Part shown: piece by piece, positions 1 through 6,461 of the stretch
Layout of the letters: every line of letters begins with the position of its first letter
Numbering within the stretch: position 1 is the first letter of the stretch
DNA from: Candidatus Mesolinea sp. UBA5823
Lineage (GTDB): Bacteria; Chloroflexota; Anaerolineae; Anaerolineales; Anaerolineaceae
Direction: 5' to 3'
Assembly: GCA_002417685.1 (NCBI GenBank)
Contig: DICP01000106.1
Span: forward strand, 2,891 to 9,788
DNA length: 6,898 nt
Made by a program: the position numbers and the translations under genes
The notes under the pieces: generated by a model
Databases searched by the model: none
The model's input: the letters and a program-made list of their open reading frames with translations, nothing else
What the model was told of the DNA's origin: nothing

Positions 1-416
1 CCGAGCAGCGTCACCGGCAAAATGAGCAGCACCAAAACTGCCAGAAAAGAGCCAGCCATGAGGTTAATTTGCAGAGCATCAAATGCATCGGCTGCAACAC
101 GTAAAATTGGGCTGGAAATGAGCGGTACAATGCCCACCGCTACGCCTGCCCAACAGAGCAAGGAGAAATATTTAGAAGGCGAAGGGTTCTTATCAGCTAA
201 CTTCCCGCCTAACCAATTACCTAACGTCAGGTAAACCAGTACCAAGCCAATAATCACCGCCCAAACGATATTACTCGTGCCAAAAACATTCCCGAGCAAA
301 CGTGAGGCGCCAAATTCGACCATCATCGTAGCAGCCCCACCGATGAAAACGGTCAGGTTCAAATACCAAGTAGGGATACGATTTAATTCTACACTTACTT
401 CGGCAGCCTGTTGCAT
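1..416 (-). CDS. N-terminal part of a polytopic spermidine-synthase-like membrane protein (3' end outside window)
   Basis: This open frame starts at an ATG at 416 and runs off the left edge after 138 complete codons without a stop. The visible part is hydrophobic. A short polar head (residues 1-18) is followed by membrane segments at about 19-32, 46-68, 83-102 and 118-138. The pattern MMVEFGASRLLGNVFGTSN (31-49), then VWAVIIGLVLVYLTLGNWLGG (51-71) with a short basic loop KLADKNPS, is typical of the membrane part of 'fused MFS/spermidine synthase' proteins, which often carry a cytoplasmic spermidine-synthase-like methyltransferase-fold domain at the C-terminus. That domain would lie outside the window, so whether this protein makes polyamines cannot be judged. 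A general MFS-like transporter is the alternative. The gene is separated from the upstream tRNA by a terminator and appears to have its own promoter. The ATG has no well-spaced Shine-Dalgarno; GGAG lies 13 nt upstream. Confidence 0.72.
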   Translation of the reverse strand, partial: MQQAAEVSVELNRIPTWYLNLTVFIGGAATMMVEFGASRLLGNVFGTSNIVWAVIIGLVLVYLTLGNWLGGKLADKNPSPSKYFSLLCWAGVAVGIVPLISSPILRVAADAFDALQINLMAGSFLAVLVLLILPVTLL

Positions 417-423
417 GGTCCAA

Positions 424-429
424 ATTATA
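424..429 (-). promoter_or_regulatory. Perfect -10 box (TATAAT) 7 nt before the start codon; possible leaderless promoter
   Basis: On the minus strand a perfect TATAAT ends 7 nt before the ATG at 416. A normal start distance from the -10 box would put the first transcribed base on or next to the A of the ATG. No good -35 hexamer is visible at 16-18 bp; at 19 bp there is only TTAAAA. The GGAG at 430-433 would lie upstream of the transcript and could not act as a ribosome binding site. The box is seen directly; its use as a promoter is inferred. Confidence 0.45.
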
Positions 430-522
430 CTCCGGTGAGATTTTAGGGTTTTAAGGTTTTGTGAGGTATATCCGCAAAGTCTGCTCTTTAAAAAAAATTA
501 ATCCTAGTTCCTATCCTGCCTT

Positions 523-550
523 AAATAAAAATACCCTCGCGGGCATTTTT
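523..550 (-). terminator. Rho-independent terminator after the tRNA-Gln gene
   Basis: The minus strand reads AAAAATGCCC, loop GCGA, then GGGTATTTTT, followed by ATTT. The 10-bp stem includes one G-T pair, has a GNRA-type tetraloop, and ends in a T-rich tail. On the plus strand the G-T pair becomes an A-C mismatch, so the structure is better suited to minus-strand transcripts. It lies only a few bases after the tRNA 3' end. It can stop both the tRNA transcript and any read-through from rodA, since no terminator lies between rodA and the tRNA. Confidence 0.85.
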
Positions 551-554
551 GAGG

Positions 555-625
555 CTGGGGGTGAAGGAGTCGAACCTCCACATACAGATTCAGAGTCTGC
601 TGTCCTGCCATTAGACGAACCCCCA
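555..625 (-). tRNA. tRNA-Gln, anticodon CTG
   Basis: A full cloverleaf can be folded on the minus strand. The acceptor stem TGGGGGT (625-619) pairs with ACCCCCA (562-556). A D-arm starts at G616. The anticodon stem GCAGA/TCTGT encloses loop CTCTGAA, giving anticodon CTG, which reads CAG (glutamine). The T-arm is GGAGG, loop TTCGACT, stem CCTTC. The discriminator base is G73, as usual for bacterial tRNA-Gln. Only CC (554-553) follows before a T, so the terminal CCA is not fully encoded and must be completed by a nucleotidyltransferase. The gene is 50 nt after the rodA stop, in the same direction, with a promoter between. Confidence 0.96.
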
Positions 626-638
626 AAGGGTTGTTGAT

Positions 639-667
639 ATTCTACCAGATGTTTTTCCCTCTTACAA
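639..667 (-). promoter_or_regulatory. Promoter of the tRNA-Gln gene
   Basis: On the minus strand TTGTAA (667-662) is followed after 17 bp by TAGAAT (644-639). A TG one base upstream of the -10 (TGGTAGAAT) gives an extended -10. The expected start, about 7 nt further on, leaves a leader of some 7-10 nt before the tRNA. The promoter occupies the gap after rodA, so the tRNA can be expressed independently of the mre operon. Confidence 0.75.
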
Positions 668-675
668 GAGCAATT

Positions 676-1797
676 TTATGCCGCCGGCAGCTTCTTATCC
701 GTGCGCATGTGGATGTTTTCGACCAGCCCTATCCCGAGTAGCAAGGTAACCAATGAGCTGCCACCATAACTGATAAATGGCAGCGTCAGGCCAGTAACCG
801 GAAGCAGGCGCATGTTCACGCCCACATTCACCAGCGTTTGGAAAGCCATCAAAATACCGAAACCATAAGCCAGCAAGGCGCCATACGCATCCGGCGCTTT
901 GGCTGCAATTGCAAAACAGCGGTAAATCACAAAAACCAATAAGAGTAAAACGATAACTGTACCTACAAAACCAAATTCGTGTGCCAACACCGAGAAGATA
1001 AAGTCGTTATGCCTGATTTTAAGGAAGCGCAGCTGTACCTGGCTTCCTTGCCCGTAACCCTGACCGAACCAGCCGCCTGAACCAATACTGATAAGCGCTT
1101 GGTCAACGTTGTAAGTATCCCCATAGCGAGCTTCTGGGTCTGGGTTGAAAAAGTTCGTGATACGCTCCCGTTGGTAATCAGCCAACAAGGGAAAGTCGAG
1201 GGCCGCAAAAACAGCAAACAGGAGGATCACTATGCCAGCAAAAATGAACACATTTTTGGTCTTCCACCCGCTAATCCATAACATCGCAAACCAAAGCACG
1301 GCGATTACAATGGTTGTTTTTAGGTCCGGCTGCAAGAAAATCCATAAAGCAATCCCGCCAGCCAAGAGCAAGCTTTGCCAAACAGTCTTCCAGTTATTGA
1401 TCTGGCTAATATGTGCGGAGAAATACTGCGCAAAAGCCATGATCGCTACAATCTTCGCGAGCTCGGCTGGCTGGATGGTTTCCGTGCCAATTTGAAGCCA
1501 GCGGGCAGCCCCAAACCTTGCTTCGCCCATCACAAATACTAAGATGAGCAAGAGAGCCACCACAATATAAAATGGGCGTGTTAATGAGAGCCAAATATGG
1601 TAGTCAATTGCCGCAGTGATAAAAAGAATCACCAATCCGATAAGCAGAAAGACAGTTTGGCGTTGCGGATGGTTCGCTAAGGTCGGATTGCCGGCAATCG
1701 CCGAGCTGATCAGGGCTACCCCAAAAATGGATAGAAACAAAACCGCGGCGAAGAGCGGAAAGTCAAATCTTTTCCAAATATCTTTTGTGTTTAACAT
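676..1797 (-). CDS. rodA: RodA, SEDS-family peptidoglycan glycosyltransferase
   Basis: RodA polymerises lipid II into glycan strands at the lateral wall and works with PBP2, encoded just upstream. The 373-residue protein is strongly hydrophobic with about ten membrane segments, the normal size for the family. Motifs visible are GAARWL (96-101) followed by QPAELAK (109-115); QPDLK (156-160); and the long extracytoplasmic loop with NPDPEARYGDTYN (218-230) and GSGGWFGQGYGQG (239-251). HNDFIF (263-268) holds the aspartate (D265) that matches the catalytic residue of SEDS enzymes. The C-terminal signature NVGVNMRLLPVTGLTLPFIS runs at about 324-343, followed by YGGSS. RodA rather than FtsW is supported by the neighbours. 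The ATG at 1797 begins 29 nt after the mrdA stop; upstream GGGGTAGAG is only a weak ribosome binding site. In QPDLK the last position is usually glycine. Confidence 0.95.
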   Translation of the reverse strand: MLNTKDIWKRFDFPLFAAVLFLSIFGVALISSAIAGNPTLANHPQRQTVFLLIGLVILFITAAIDYHIWLSLTRPFYIVVALLLILVFVMGEARFGAARWLQIGTETIQPAELAKIVAIMAFAQYFSAHISQINNWKTVWQSLLLAGGIALWIFLQPDLKTTIVIAVLWFAMLWISGWKTKNVFIFAGIVILLFAVFAALDFPLLADYQRERITNFFNPDPEARYGDTYNVDQALISIGSGGWFGQGYGQGSQVQLRFLKIRHNDFIFSVLAHEFGFVGTVIVLLLLVFVIYRCFAIAAKAPDAYGALLAYGFGILMAFQTLVNVGVNMRLLPVTGLTLPFISYGGSSLVTLLLGIGLVENIHMRTDKKLPAA

Positions 1798-1811
1798 TGC
1801 TTGTCTCTACC

Positions 1812-1832
1812 CCGTAATGGATGAGATTACGG
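1812..1832. repeat. Inverted repeat (7-bp perfect stem) between mrdA and rodA, spanning the mrdA stop codon
   Basis: CCGTAAT (1812-1818) and ATTACGG (1826-1832) are exact inverted copies separated by 7 nt. In the minus-strand mRNA the stem contains the mrdA stop codon (1829-1827) and ends 14 nt before the rodA ATG. No T-run follows, so it is not an intrinsic terminator. It could be an RNA hairpin tuning translation of rodA or protecting the transcript; that role is inferred. Confidence 0.5.
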
Positions 1833-3905
1833 TAAATTATCTGCATCGGCAGCCTTGAGCGCAAAGTAGGATTCTATAACCTTTCGGACTATCGGGGCAG
1901 CTAAAGTTGATCCCTCTTTACCGTTATAAGCGAATGCAACAACGGCAATCTCTGGGTCATCGTAAGGTGCGTAACCCACAAACCAAGCATGCGCAGGCCA
2001 GCCCCCCACGCCAATACCGCACAAACGGTTAGCAAGCGCAAAATCATCGCAATACTCGGCAGTTCCGGTTTTACCAGCAACCTTATTGGTGTCGCCCTCA
2101 AATTCAATCGCAGCCGTCCCGCCTTCCACAGTTACCATTTCCATGCCGCGTTTAGCTAATTCGATTACCCATGGTTGCACAGTTTTCATCACACCCGTTG
2201 GAATATTGCCATCATATTCTTGAATCTTTGCGTCTTTGGTAATATCCCAAAGAATCACAGGTTCAAAGCTTTGGGTGACGTTTCCTAGAGCATCTTCCAT
2301 TTTACTAATCAATGAAACTTGCATGTGCTTGCCATCATTGGCAATAGTGGAAATAGAATTCAGCACCTGCAAAGGAGTTGCCAACACATATCCTTGCCCC
2401 ACAGCGGCTAAGTAGGTATCACCCGTTGCCCAGTTTTCACCCTGGTTCAAGCGCTTCCAGGTTGGGTCTGGAATCAACCCATCGGCTTCTCCAGGCAATT
2501 CAATACCGGTCAGCTGACCGTACCCCAATGCTTTGGCGTATTCGCCCAACCGATAGATGCCTAAGCCTCCATCAGGCACTTCACCTTCATATCCGCCTGT
2601 GACCTTATACCAGTAAACGTTGCAAGACCAGGCAATCCCATGCAAAAAGTCTACGTCGCCGTGCCCGTCTCGATTCCAGCAATAATAGGTTTGCAATGTT
2701 TTCGGATTTGGGTCATTGAGCAAATAGCTTTGCACCAGTGAAATTGTGCCTGGGTCATTCACAGTTTGCTCTGGCGTCACCACGCCCTCATTGAGAACGC
2801 CCAGCGCCGACGAAAGCTTGAACACCGAGCCTGGTGGCAGCTCAGCTGAGATAGCTTGGTTGACCAAAGGTTTAGCCTGATCCATAGTCAATTGAGTGTA
2901 GTAATACTGCGGGATGTAAGGAGTCATGCGGTTGTTCTCATAGTTCGGATAAGACACCATGGCTAAGATTTCACCCGTTTTGACGTTCATCGCAATCACT
3001 GATCCGCTCGTGCTGAGTGTATAACCTAAATACCAGTTCCAGTAATCCAAATTCATAATAAGTGCATCGCGCGCAGCCGATTGCAGCCTTGTATCGATGG
3101 TTAAGTAAACATCTTGTCCAGGGATTGGTTCAATTGGTTCCTCTAAGTTACGCACAATTTCCCCGCCTACAGTAACTTCCACAACGCGTTTCCCATTCGT
3201 CCCACCGAGGACGTCTTGCATCGTACTTTCGACGCCGGCATAACCTACCTTGTCGCGGTTAGCCACAAAACCCAGCTCGGTATAATAATCCAACATCGAT
3301 TCCGGAACCGGACCTAAAAAGCCGACGATCTCCGCTGTCAGGTTTCCGGTCGGATAAACCCGTATTGATTCAATTTCAACGCCGATACCAGGCCAATCCA
3401 TAGCCTTCTCTTGTACTGCCATAGCAATTTCTTTGGAAACGCCGCAGCTCAAGCGCGTGGCTTGGAAGGGCCAGTTGGTATCAGCAATGTAAACAATTTG
3501 TTCTATCCCCAAATCGGTGGAACAGGGTGTAAAAGTTGAAGCTACGGTTTCGTCAACGACGCCATTGCTCACCGGAATGCCAATGAGCTCGGAAAGTTCG
3601 GCAAAAATAAGCCGCGTCAGTCCTTCCGAATCCGGCAATTCGGCTGGTGTCACCGTGATGTTATAAGCGGGGATATTTTGCGCCAAAACCACACCGTTGC
3701 GGTCATAGATTTTGCCCCGTTGGGTTTGGTCGCTAATTTCCATCGTGCGGTTATCCTCTGCCTGAACACGGTAAACTTCTCCATTCACAATCTGATAGTT
3801 GAAGAGTTGAAATATGTAATAGAGAAGAACCAATCCAATCAGGATGTAAACCCATTTGAAACGGGAGAGCTGTATGGTTGGCTTTTCGTAAATTTTGTTG
3901 TTCAT
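1827..3905 (-). CDS. mrdA: Penicillin-binding protein 2, class B transpeptidase of the elongasome
   Basis: PBP2 cross-links new glycan strands made by RodA and is the beta-lactam target of the elongation machine. The 692-residue protein has a short cytoplasmic tail, one membrane anchor (about 17-35) and a pedestal domain with RGKIYDRNG (63-71). The transpeptidase domain carries all three active-site motifs: SVFK (S360 nucleophile, K363), SCN (427-429) and KTG (612-614). YYCWNRDGHG (407-416) is also a PBP2-type feature. Cysteines 128 and 154 in the pedestal could form a disulfide outside the cell. The ATG at 3905 overlaps the mreD stop as ATGA, with AGGAG 7 nt upstream (3917-3913), a clear sign of translational coupling. 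PBP2 rather than division protein FtsI (PBP3) is inferred from the position between mreD and rodA. Confidence 0.95.
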   Translation of the reverse strand: MNNKIYEKPTIQLSRFKWVYILIGLVLLYYIFQLFNYQIVNGEVYRVQAEDNRTMEISDQTQRGKIYDRNGVVLAQNIPAYNITVTPAELPDSEGLTRLIFAELSELIGIPVSNGVVDETVASTFTPCSTDLGIEQIVYIADTNWPFQATRLSCGVSKEIAMAVQEKAMDWPGIGVEIESIRVYPTGNLTAEIVGFLGPVPESMLDYYTELGFVANRDKVGYAGVESTMQDVLGGTNGKRVVEVTVGGEIVRNLEEPIEPIPGQDVYLTIDTRLQSAARDALIMNLDYWNWYLGYTLSTSGSVIAMNVKTGEILAMVSYPNYENNRMTPYIPQYYYTQLTMDQAKPLVNQAISAELPPGSVFKLSSALGVLNEGVVTPEQTVNDPGTISLVQSYLLNDPNPKTLQTYYCWNRDGHGDVDFLHGIAWSCNVYWYKVTGGYEGEVPDGGLGIYRLGEYAKALGYGQLTGIELPGEADGLIPDPTWKRLNQGENWATGDTYLAAVGQGYVLATPLQVLNSISTIANDGKHMQVSLISKMEDALGNVTQSFEPVILWDITKDAKIQEYDGNIPTGVMKTVQPWVIELAKRGMEMVTVEGGTAAIEFEGDTNKVAGKTGTAEYCDDFALANRLCGIGVGGWPAHAWFVGYAPYDDPEIAVVAFAYNGKEGSTLAAPIVRKVIESYFALKAADADNLP

Positions 3906-4405
3906 AGTGGTGCTCCTGCGGGAAGCTCACTCCGGAACAATTCCTGAACGAGGGCATGGACTGGAATGGCTAAAAGCATGTTGAGTAAAACAGTAGGCAG
4001 CAAAATATTGGTGAATGCTTGATTTACAGTAAACCCAACACCTTGCATCCATAAACCCACGAGATGTAACCCATTCTGAAAGAGCGTCCCAAAAAAAGTC
4101 AATAAGAACATAGAAAGCAGCGGCGTCCGCCAGATTTGATTATGCATAAACTTAGCAGCCAAGAATATGAGCAAATAAGTAATCAATGGAATAAGCGATG
4201 GTCCTGCCGAGATCGAACCGACGATCAAGCCAAAAGCCAACACGTATATCCAAGCATTTTTATGATCTTGGCGGAAGCTCCAGGCAGCGATAAATAAGAG
4301 CACCAGATCGGCTGATCCTGCTAAGAGTGTGGCGCGGCTAACGATGCCAATATGAAGCATCATGGTAACAATAAAGCTAATAATCGTGAGCAGAAAAAAG
4401 GGCAT
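3902..4405 (-). CDS. mreD: MreD, integral membrane protein of the rod complex
   Basis: MreD is a small polytopic membrane protein that acts with MreB and MreC in the elongasome. From the ATG at 4405 the product has 167 residues, about the normal length, with several membrane segments at roughly 3-20, 27-42, 50-83, 95-117 and 131-152 and few charged residues. The sequence is poorly conserved, as is usual, so the call rests on size, hydrophobicity and position between mreC and mrdA. The frame is also open to a GTG at 4417, just past the mreC stop (4419). I prefer the ATG because G-rich AGGGTGGTGG lies directly upstream of it at a usable distance, while nothing resembling a ribosome binding site precedes the GTG. 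Its stop overlaps the mrdA start by 4 nt. Confidence 0.88.
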   Translation of the reverse strand: MPFFLLTIISFIVTMMLHIGIVSRATLLAGSADLVLLFIAAWSFRQDHKNAWIYVLAFGLIVGSISAGPSLIPLITYLLIFLAAKFMHNQIWRTPLLSMFLLTFFGTLFQNGLHLVGLWMQGVGFTVNQAFTNILLPTVLLNMLLAIPVHALVQELFRSELPAGAPL

Positions 4406-4418
4406 AACTACCACCACC

Positions 4419-5255
4419 CTAAGGAATCAAGGGGGAAATATCAACCACCTCAAAGTTGGTGATAACCAGCACAGCGCTGAGGTTCGAAAAATCCACAATC
4501 GACTGTACTGAACCAGTTTGAAACAGGCTGTTTTTTTGGCTCTGCATGCTAAGCACCTGGCCAACAAAGATATTTGGCGGGTAGTTGCCACCCAACCCAG
4601 AAGTGAGCAGCACATCCCCGATTTGAACTTCGGCATCTTGCGGGACCATTTCCAGAGTAATCTCACCCGTAATAGAGCCTCTGATTTGCGCTTCCACTTT
4701 GGCATTTTGCAAGTGAACATTAACCACTGAATTGGCATCGCTGATGAGTTGCACGCGTGCGGCATTAGCAATAACCGCATCTATTCGCCCGACCAAGCCC
4801 TGTTGAGTTACCACAGGCATCCCATGCAAAACGCCATCATTCGAGCCTTTATCAATGATAATGTACTGATAATAAGGGCTGATCTCCCGCCCAATGACTG
4901 TAGCAGCTAAGTAATCGTGTTCCGGGTTAGCCCGCGCAAAATCGAGCAGAGCATAGAGGATCTGCGCCTGGCTGAGGCTCTCTTGCAATTCCACAATTTT
5001 GCTTTGCAGCATAGAAACCTCATTTTCTAACTGAAGGTTTTGCGCCCGTAAGGTAGCCATATCGCGCGGGTAGGTGAAAAAATCGCGAATGGCTAAGTAG
5101 CGTTGCGAAAGCCAGCTTTGAGCCGATATCAGCGGACTGAAGCTTAGGTTAAAAATCGGTGTCAGATAACCTGAGATCGCCAAAATGAGAATTCCAGCCA
5201 CGACCAAAAGAATAATAAGGTTTCTTAAATTTGTAAAAGAAAATAGGTTGCGCAT
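4419..5255 (-). CDS. mreC: MreC, rod shape-determining scaffold protein
   Basis: MreC is a single-pass protein whose extracytoplasmic part binds PBP2 and switches it on. The 278 residues show a basic N-terminus, one membrane helix (about 12-33), a coiled-coil region (about 64-100, rich in LRAQNLQLENEV and further heptads), then the beta-rich domain (about 115-272). Typical MreC patterns are YYIIDKG-like YQYIIIDKGSNDGV (129-142), GLVGRI (153-158), VQLISDANS (168-176) and GDVLLTSGLGGNYPPNI (213-229). The length is normal. It starts 40 nt after the mreB stop and is followed at once by mreD. The ATG at 5255 is preceded by TTAGTAAAAA, with no recognisable Shine-Dalgarno, unlike mreB and mrdA. Confidence 0.95.
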   Translation of the reverse strand: MRNLFSFTNLRNLIILLVVAGILILAISGYLTPIFNLSFSPLISAQSWLSQRYLAIRDFFTYPRDMATLRAQNLQLENEVSMLQSKIVELQESLSQAQILYALLDFARANPEHDYLAATVIGREISPYYQYIIIDKGSNDGVLHGMPVVTQQGLVGRIDAVIANAARVQLISDANSVVNVHLQNAKVEAQIRGSITGEITLEMVPQDAEVQIGDVLLTSGLGGNYPPNIFVGQVLSMQSQKNSLFQTGSVQSIVDFSNLSAVLVITNFEVVDISPLIP

Positions 5256-5295
5256 TTTTTACTAACAGGAAAACTAGAAAGCGAAATACGAAGGA

Positions 5296-6369
5296 CTATC
5301 TCGCCAAGTTCGTATAAGTCTCACGTTCAATATCGACGAAGAAGTTTTCGTACTCCTCCAAGTCATCCAAAACAAGTCCAGCCCCCCTGGCAACACATGT
5401 CATCGGGTCTTCAGCTACCCAGACGCGTACACGCAATTCATTGGTCAGCCTATCCGCCAAGCCGTGCAATTGCGAAACGCCGCCGGCTAAGCAGATGCCG
5501 TTATCCATCAAATCGGAAAGAATTTCCGGAGGTGCCTCGTCTAAGGCATCCTTGATCGTATCAACGATCACCTGTACCGAGCCAGAAAGCGCCTCGCGAA
5601 TTTCGATGGAAGAAACTTCAATTTCTTCCGGCAGACCTGTAATCAGGTTCCTGCCACGGACAGAGGCAATTTTTTCTTCTTGCAGAGGGTAAGCTGAGCC
5701 AATAGCCACCTTAACCTTCTCTGCCATTTGCTCACCGATGAACAAGTTGTATTTGCTGCGGATATACTCAATTACATCCTGGTCCATCTCATCCCCAGCC
5801 ACGCGTAAAGAGCGGGAGACAACAATACCCCCCATTGAAATCACGGCTACCTCGGTGGTTCCGCCGCCGATATCGACAATCATATTACCATTGCCCTCAT
5901 TGACAGGCAGACCAGCGCCGATGGCAGCACTGGCAGGCTCGTTGATCATATACGTTTCACGTGCTCCAGCTGCCATAGCAGCGTCATAAACCGCACGTTT
6001 TTCCACTTCGGTTGCGCCGCTTGGGATTCCAATGACCACCCGCGGGCGGGGGTAAGGCACAATGCTATGTTGGTGCGCCTTGCCAATAAAATACTCCAAC
6101 ATCGCTTGGGTAATATCATATTCTGAAATCACCCCATCCCGCAAAGGACGCAATGTGACCACATTAGCCGGCGCCCGCCCAACCATGGCTTTGGCAGCCG
6201 CACCAATGCGAATAGGCTCTCGGGTGCGCTTTTCGATTGCCACCCAAGAGGGTTCGTTGATCACAATGCCTTTACCTTTTACATTCACAAGTGTATTGGC
6301 TGTTCCTAAGTCAATCCCGATATCCAGGGAAAACAGCCCCAACAGCCAACTCAAAGGGTTGAAAGCCAA
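5296..6369 (-). CDS. mreB: MreB, bacterial actin of the rod complex
   Basis: MreB forms membrane-bound ATP-dependent filaments that orient the wall-synthesis machinery. The 357-residue product, near the usual length, begins with a hydrophobic stretch (NPLSWLLGLFS, 4-14) that can act as the membrane-binding helix. Actin-fold motifs follow: phosphate 1 DIGIDLGTANT (16-26), NEPASAAIGAGLP (143-155), phosphate 2 DIGGGTTEVAVIS (166-178), and the adenosine motif region LAGGVSQLHGL (294-304). The C-terminal CVARGAG (325-331) is typical of MreB. The start is a TTG at 6369. It is supported by GGAG 6 nt upstream and by the conserved N-terminus, which begins right there; no ATG fits. It is the first gene of the mreBCD-mrdA-rodA operon and has a promoter just upstream. 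The adenosine motif has GGV where GGG is common. Confidence 0.97.
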   Translation of the reverse strand: MAFNPLSWLLGLFSLDIGIDLGTANTLVNVKGKGIVINEPSWVAIEKRTREPIRIGAAAKAMVGRAPANVVTLRPLRDGVISEYDITQAMLEYFIGKAHQHSIVPYPRPRVVIGIPSGATEVEKRAVYDAAMAAGARETYMINEPASAAIGAGLPVNEGNGNMIVDIGGGTTEVAVISMGGIVVSRSLRVAGDEMDQDVIEYIRSKYNLFIGEQMAEKVKVAIGSAYPLQEEKIASVRGRNLITGLPEEIEVSSIEIREALSGSVQVIVDTIKDALDEAPPEILSDLMDNGICLAGGVSQLHGLADRLTNELRVRVWVAEDPMTCVARGAGLVLDDLEEYENFFVDIERETYTNLAR

Positions 6370-6375
6370 TTCTTA

Positions 6376-6379
6376 CTCC
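6376..6379 (-). promoter_or_regulatory. Ribosome binding site deciding the TTG start of mreB
   Basis: GGAG on the minus strand lies 6 nt before TTG at 6369, an ideal spacing. No in-frame ATG or GTG exists near the conserved N-terminus, so this site fixes the uncommon start codon. Confidence 0.75.
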
Positions 6380-6382
6380 AGT

Positions 6383-6402
6383 ATTTGGAATTAATTCCAA
6401 AT
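6383..6402. repeat. 20-bp perfect palindrome in the mreB leader
   Basis: ATTTGGAATTAATTCCAAAT reads the same on both strands. It lies between the expected transcription start (about 6408) and the ribosome binding site (6379), that is at about +6 to +25. This is a position where a dimeric repressor could block the promoter. Being a gapless, AT-rich palindrome it would form only a poor RNA hairpin (the centre must open as loop), and no T-run follows, so an operator fits better than a terminator. The symmetry is seen; the role is inferred. Confidence 0.55.
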
Positions 6403-6414
6403 TAAATTGCATGC

Positions 6415-6443
6415 ATTATATCATAGTCAAATAGGACTAATAA
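6415..6443 (-). promoter_or_regulatory. mreB: Promoter of the mreBCD-mrdA-rodA operon
   Basis: On the minus strand a perfect TATAAT (6420-6415) is preceded by TG at the extended -10 position (TGATATAAT). A weak -35 candidate TTATTA (6443-6438) lies 17 bp upstream. The strong extended -10 compensates for the poor -35. The start would fall near 6408, giving a leader of about 40 nt. The probable end of the IS30 element lies about 18 bp upstream of the -35. Confidence 0.7.
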
Positions 6444-6461
6444 CGCGCGGCCAAAATATCT

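Noticed and set aside
22..234. Plus-strand open frame at the left edge
   Set aside because: The opposite strand encodes a coherent polytopic membrane protein with family-specific motifs, so this frame is its shadow.
661..672. Small inverted repeat CTTACAAGAG region after rodA as a terminator
   Set aside because: On the minus strand CTCTT and AAGAG are separated by only 2 nt, too short for a hairpin loop, with no T-run after it. The same bases form the -35 of the tRNA promoter.
963..1217. Second minus-strand frame inside rodA
   Set aside because: It is fully contained in rodA in another frame, has no ribosome binding site and shows no domain pattern.
4427..4780. Minus-strand frame of 117 codons inside mreC
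   Set aside because: It overlaps the conserved C-terminal domain of MreC in another frame, and its composition looks like an out-of-frame translation.
6062..6394. Plus-strand open frame of 110 codons opposite mreB
   Set aside because: It lies mostly within the well-supported mreB gene on the other strand and its translation resembles no protein family. The openness is a by-product of mreB codon use.
6408..6415. Palindrome TGCATGCA next to the mreB -10 box
   Set aside because: At 8 bp it is too short to stand out from chance and it does not extend further.
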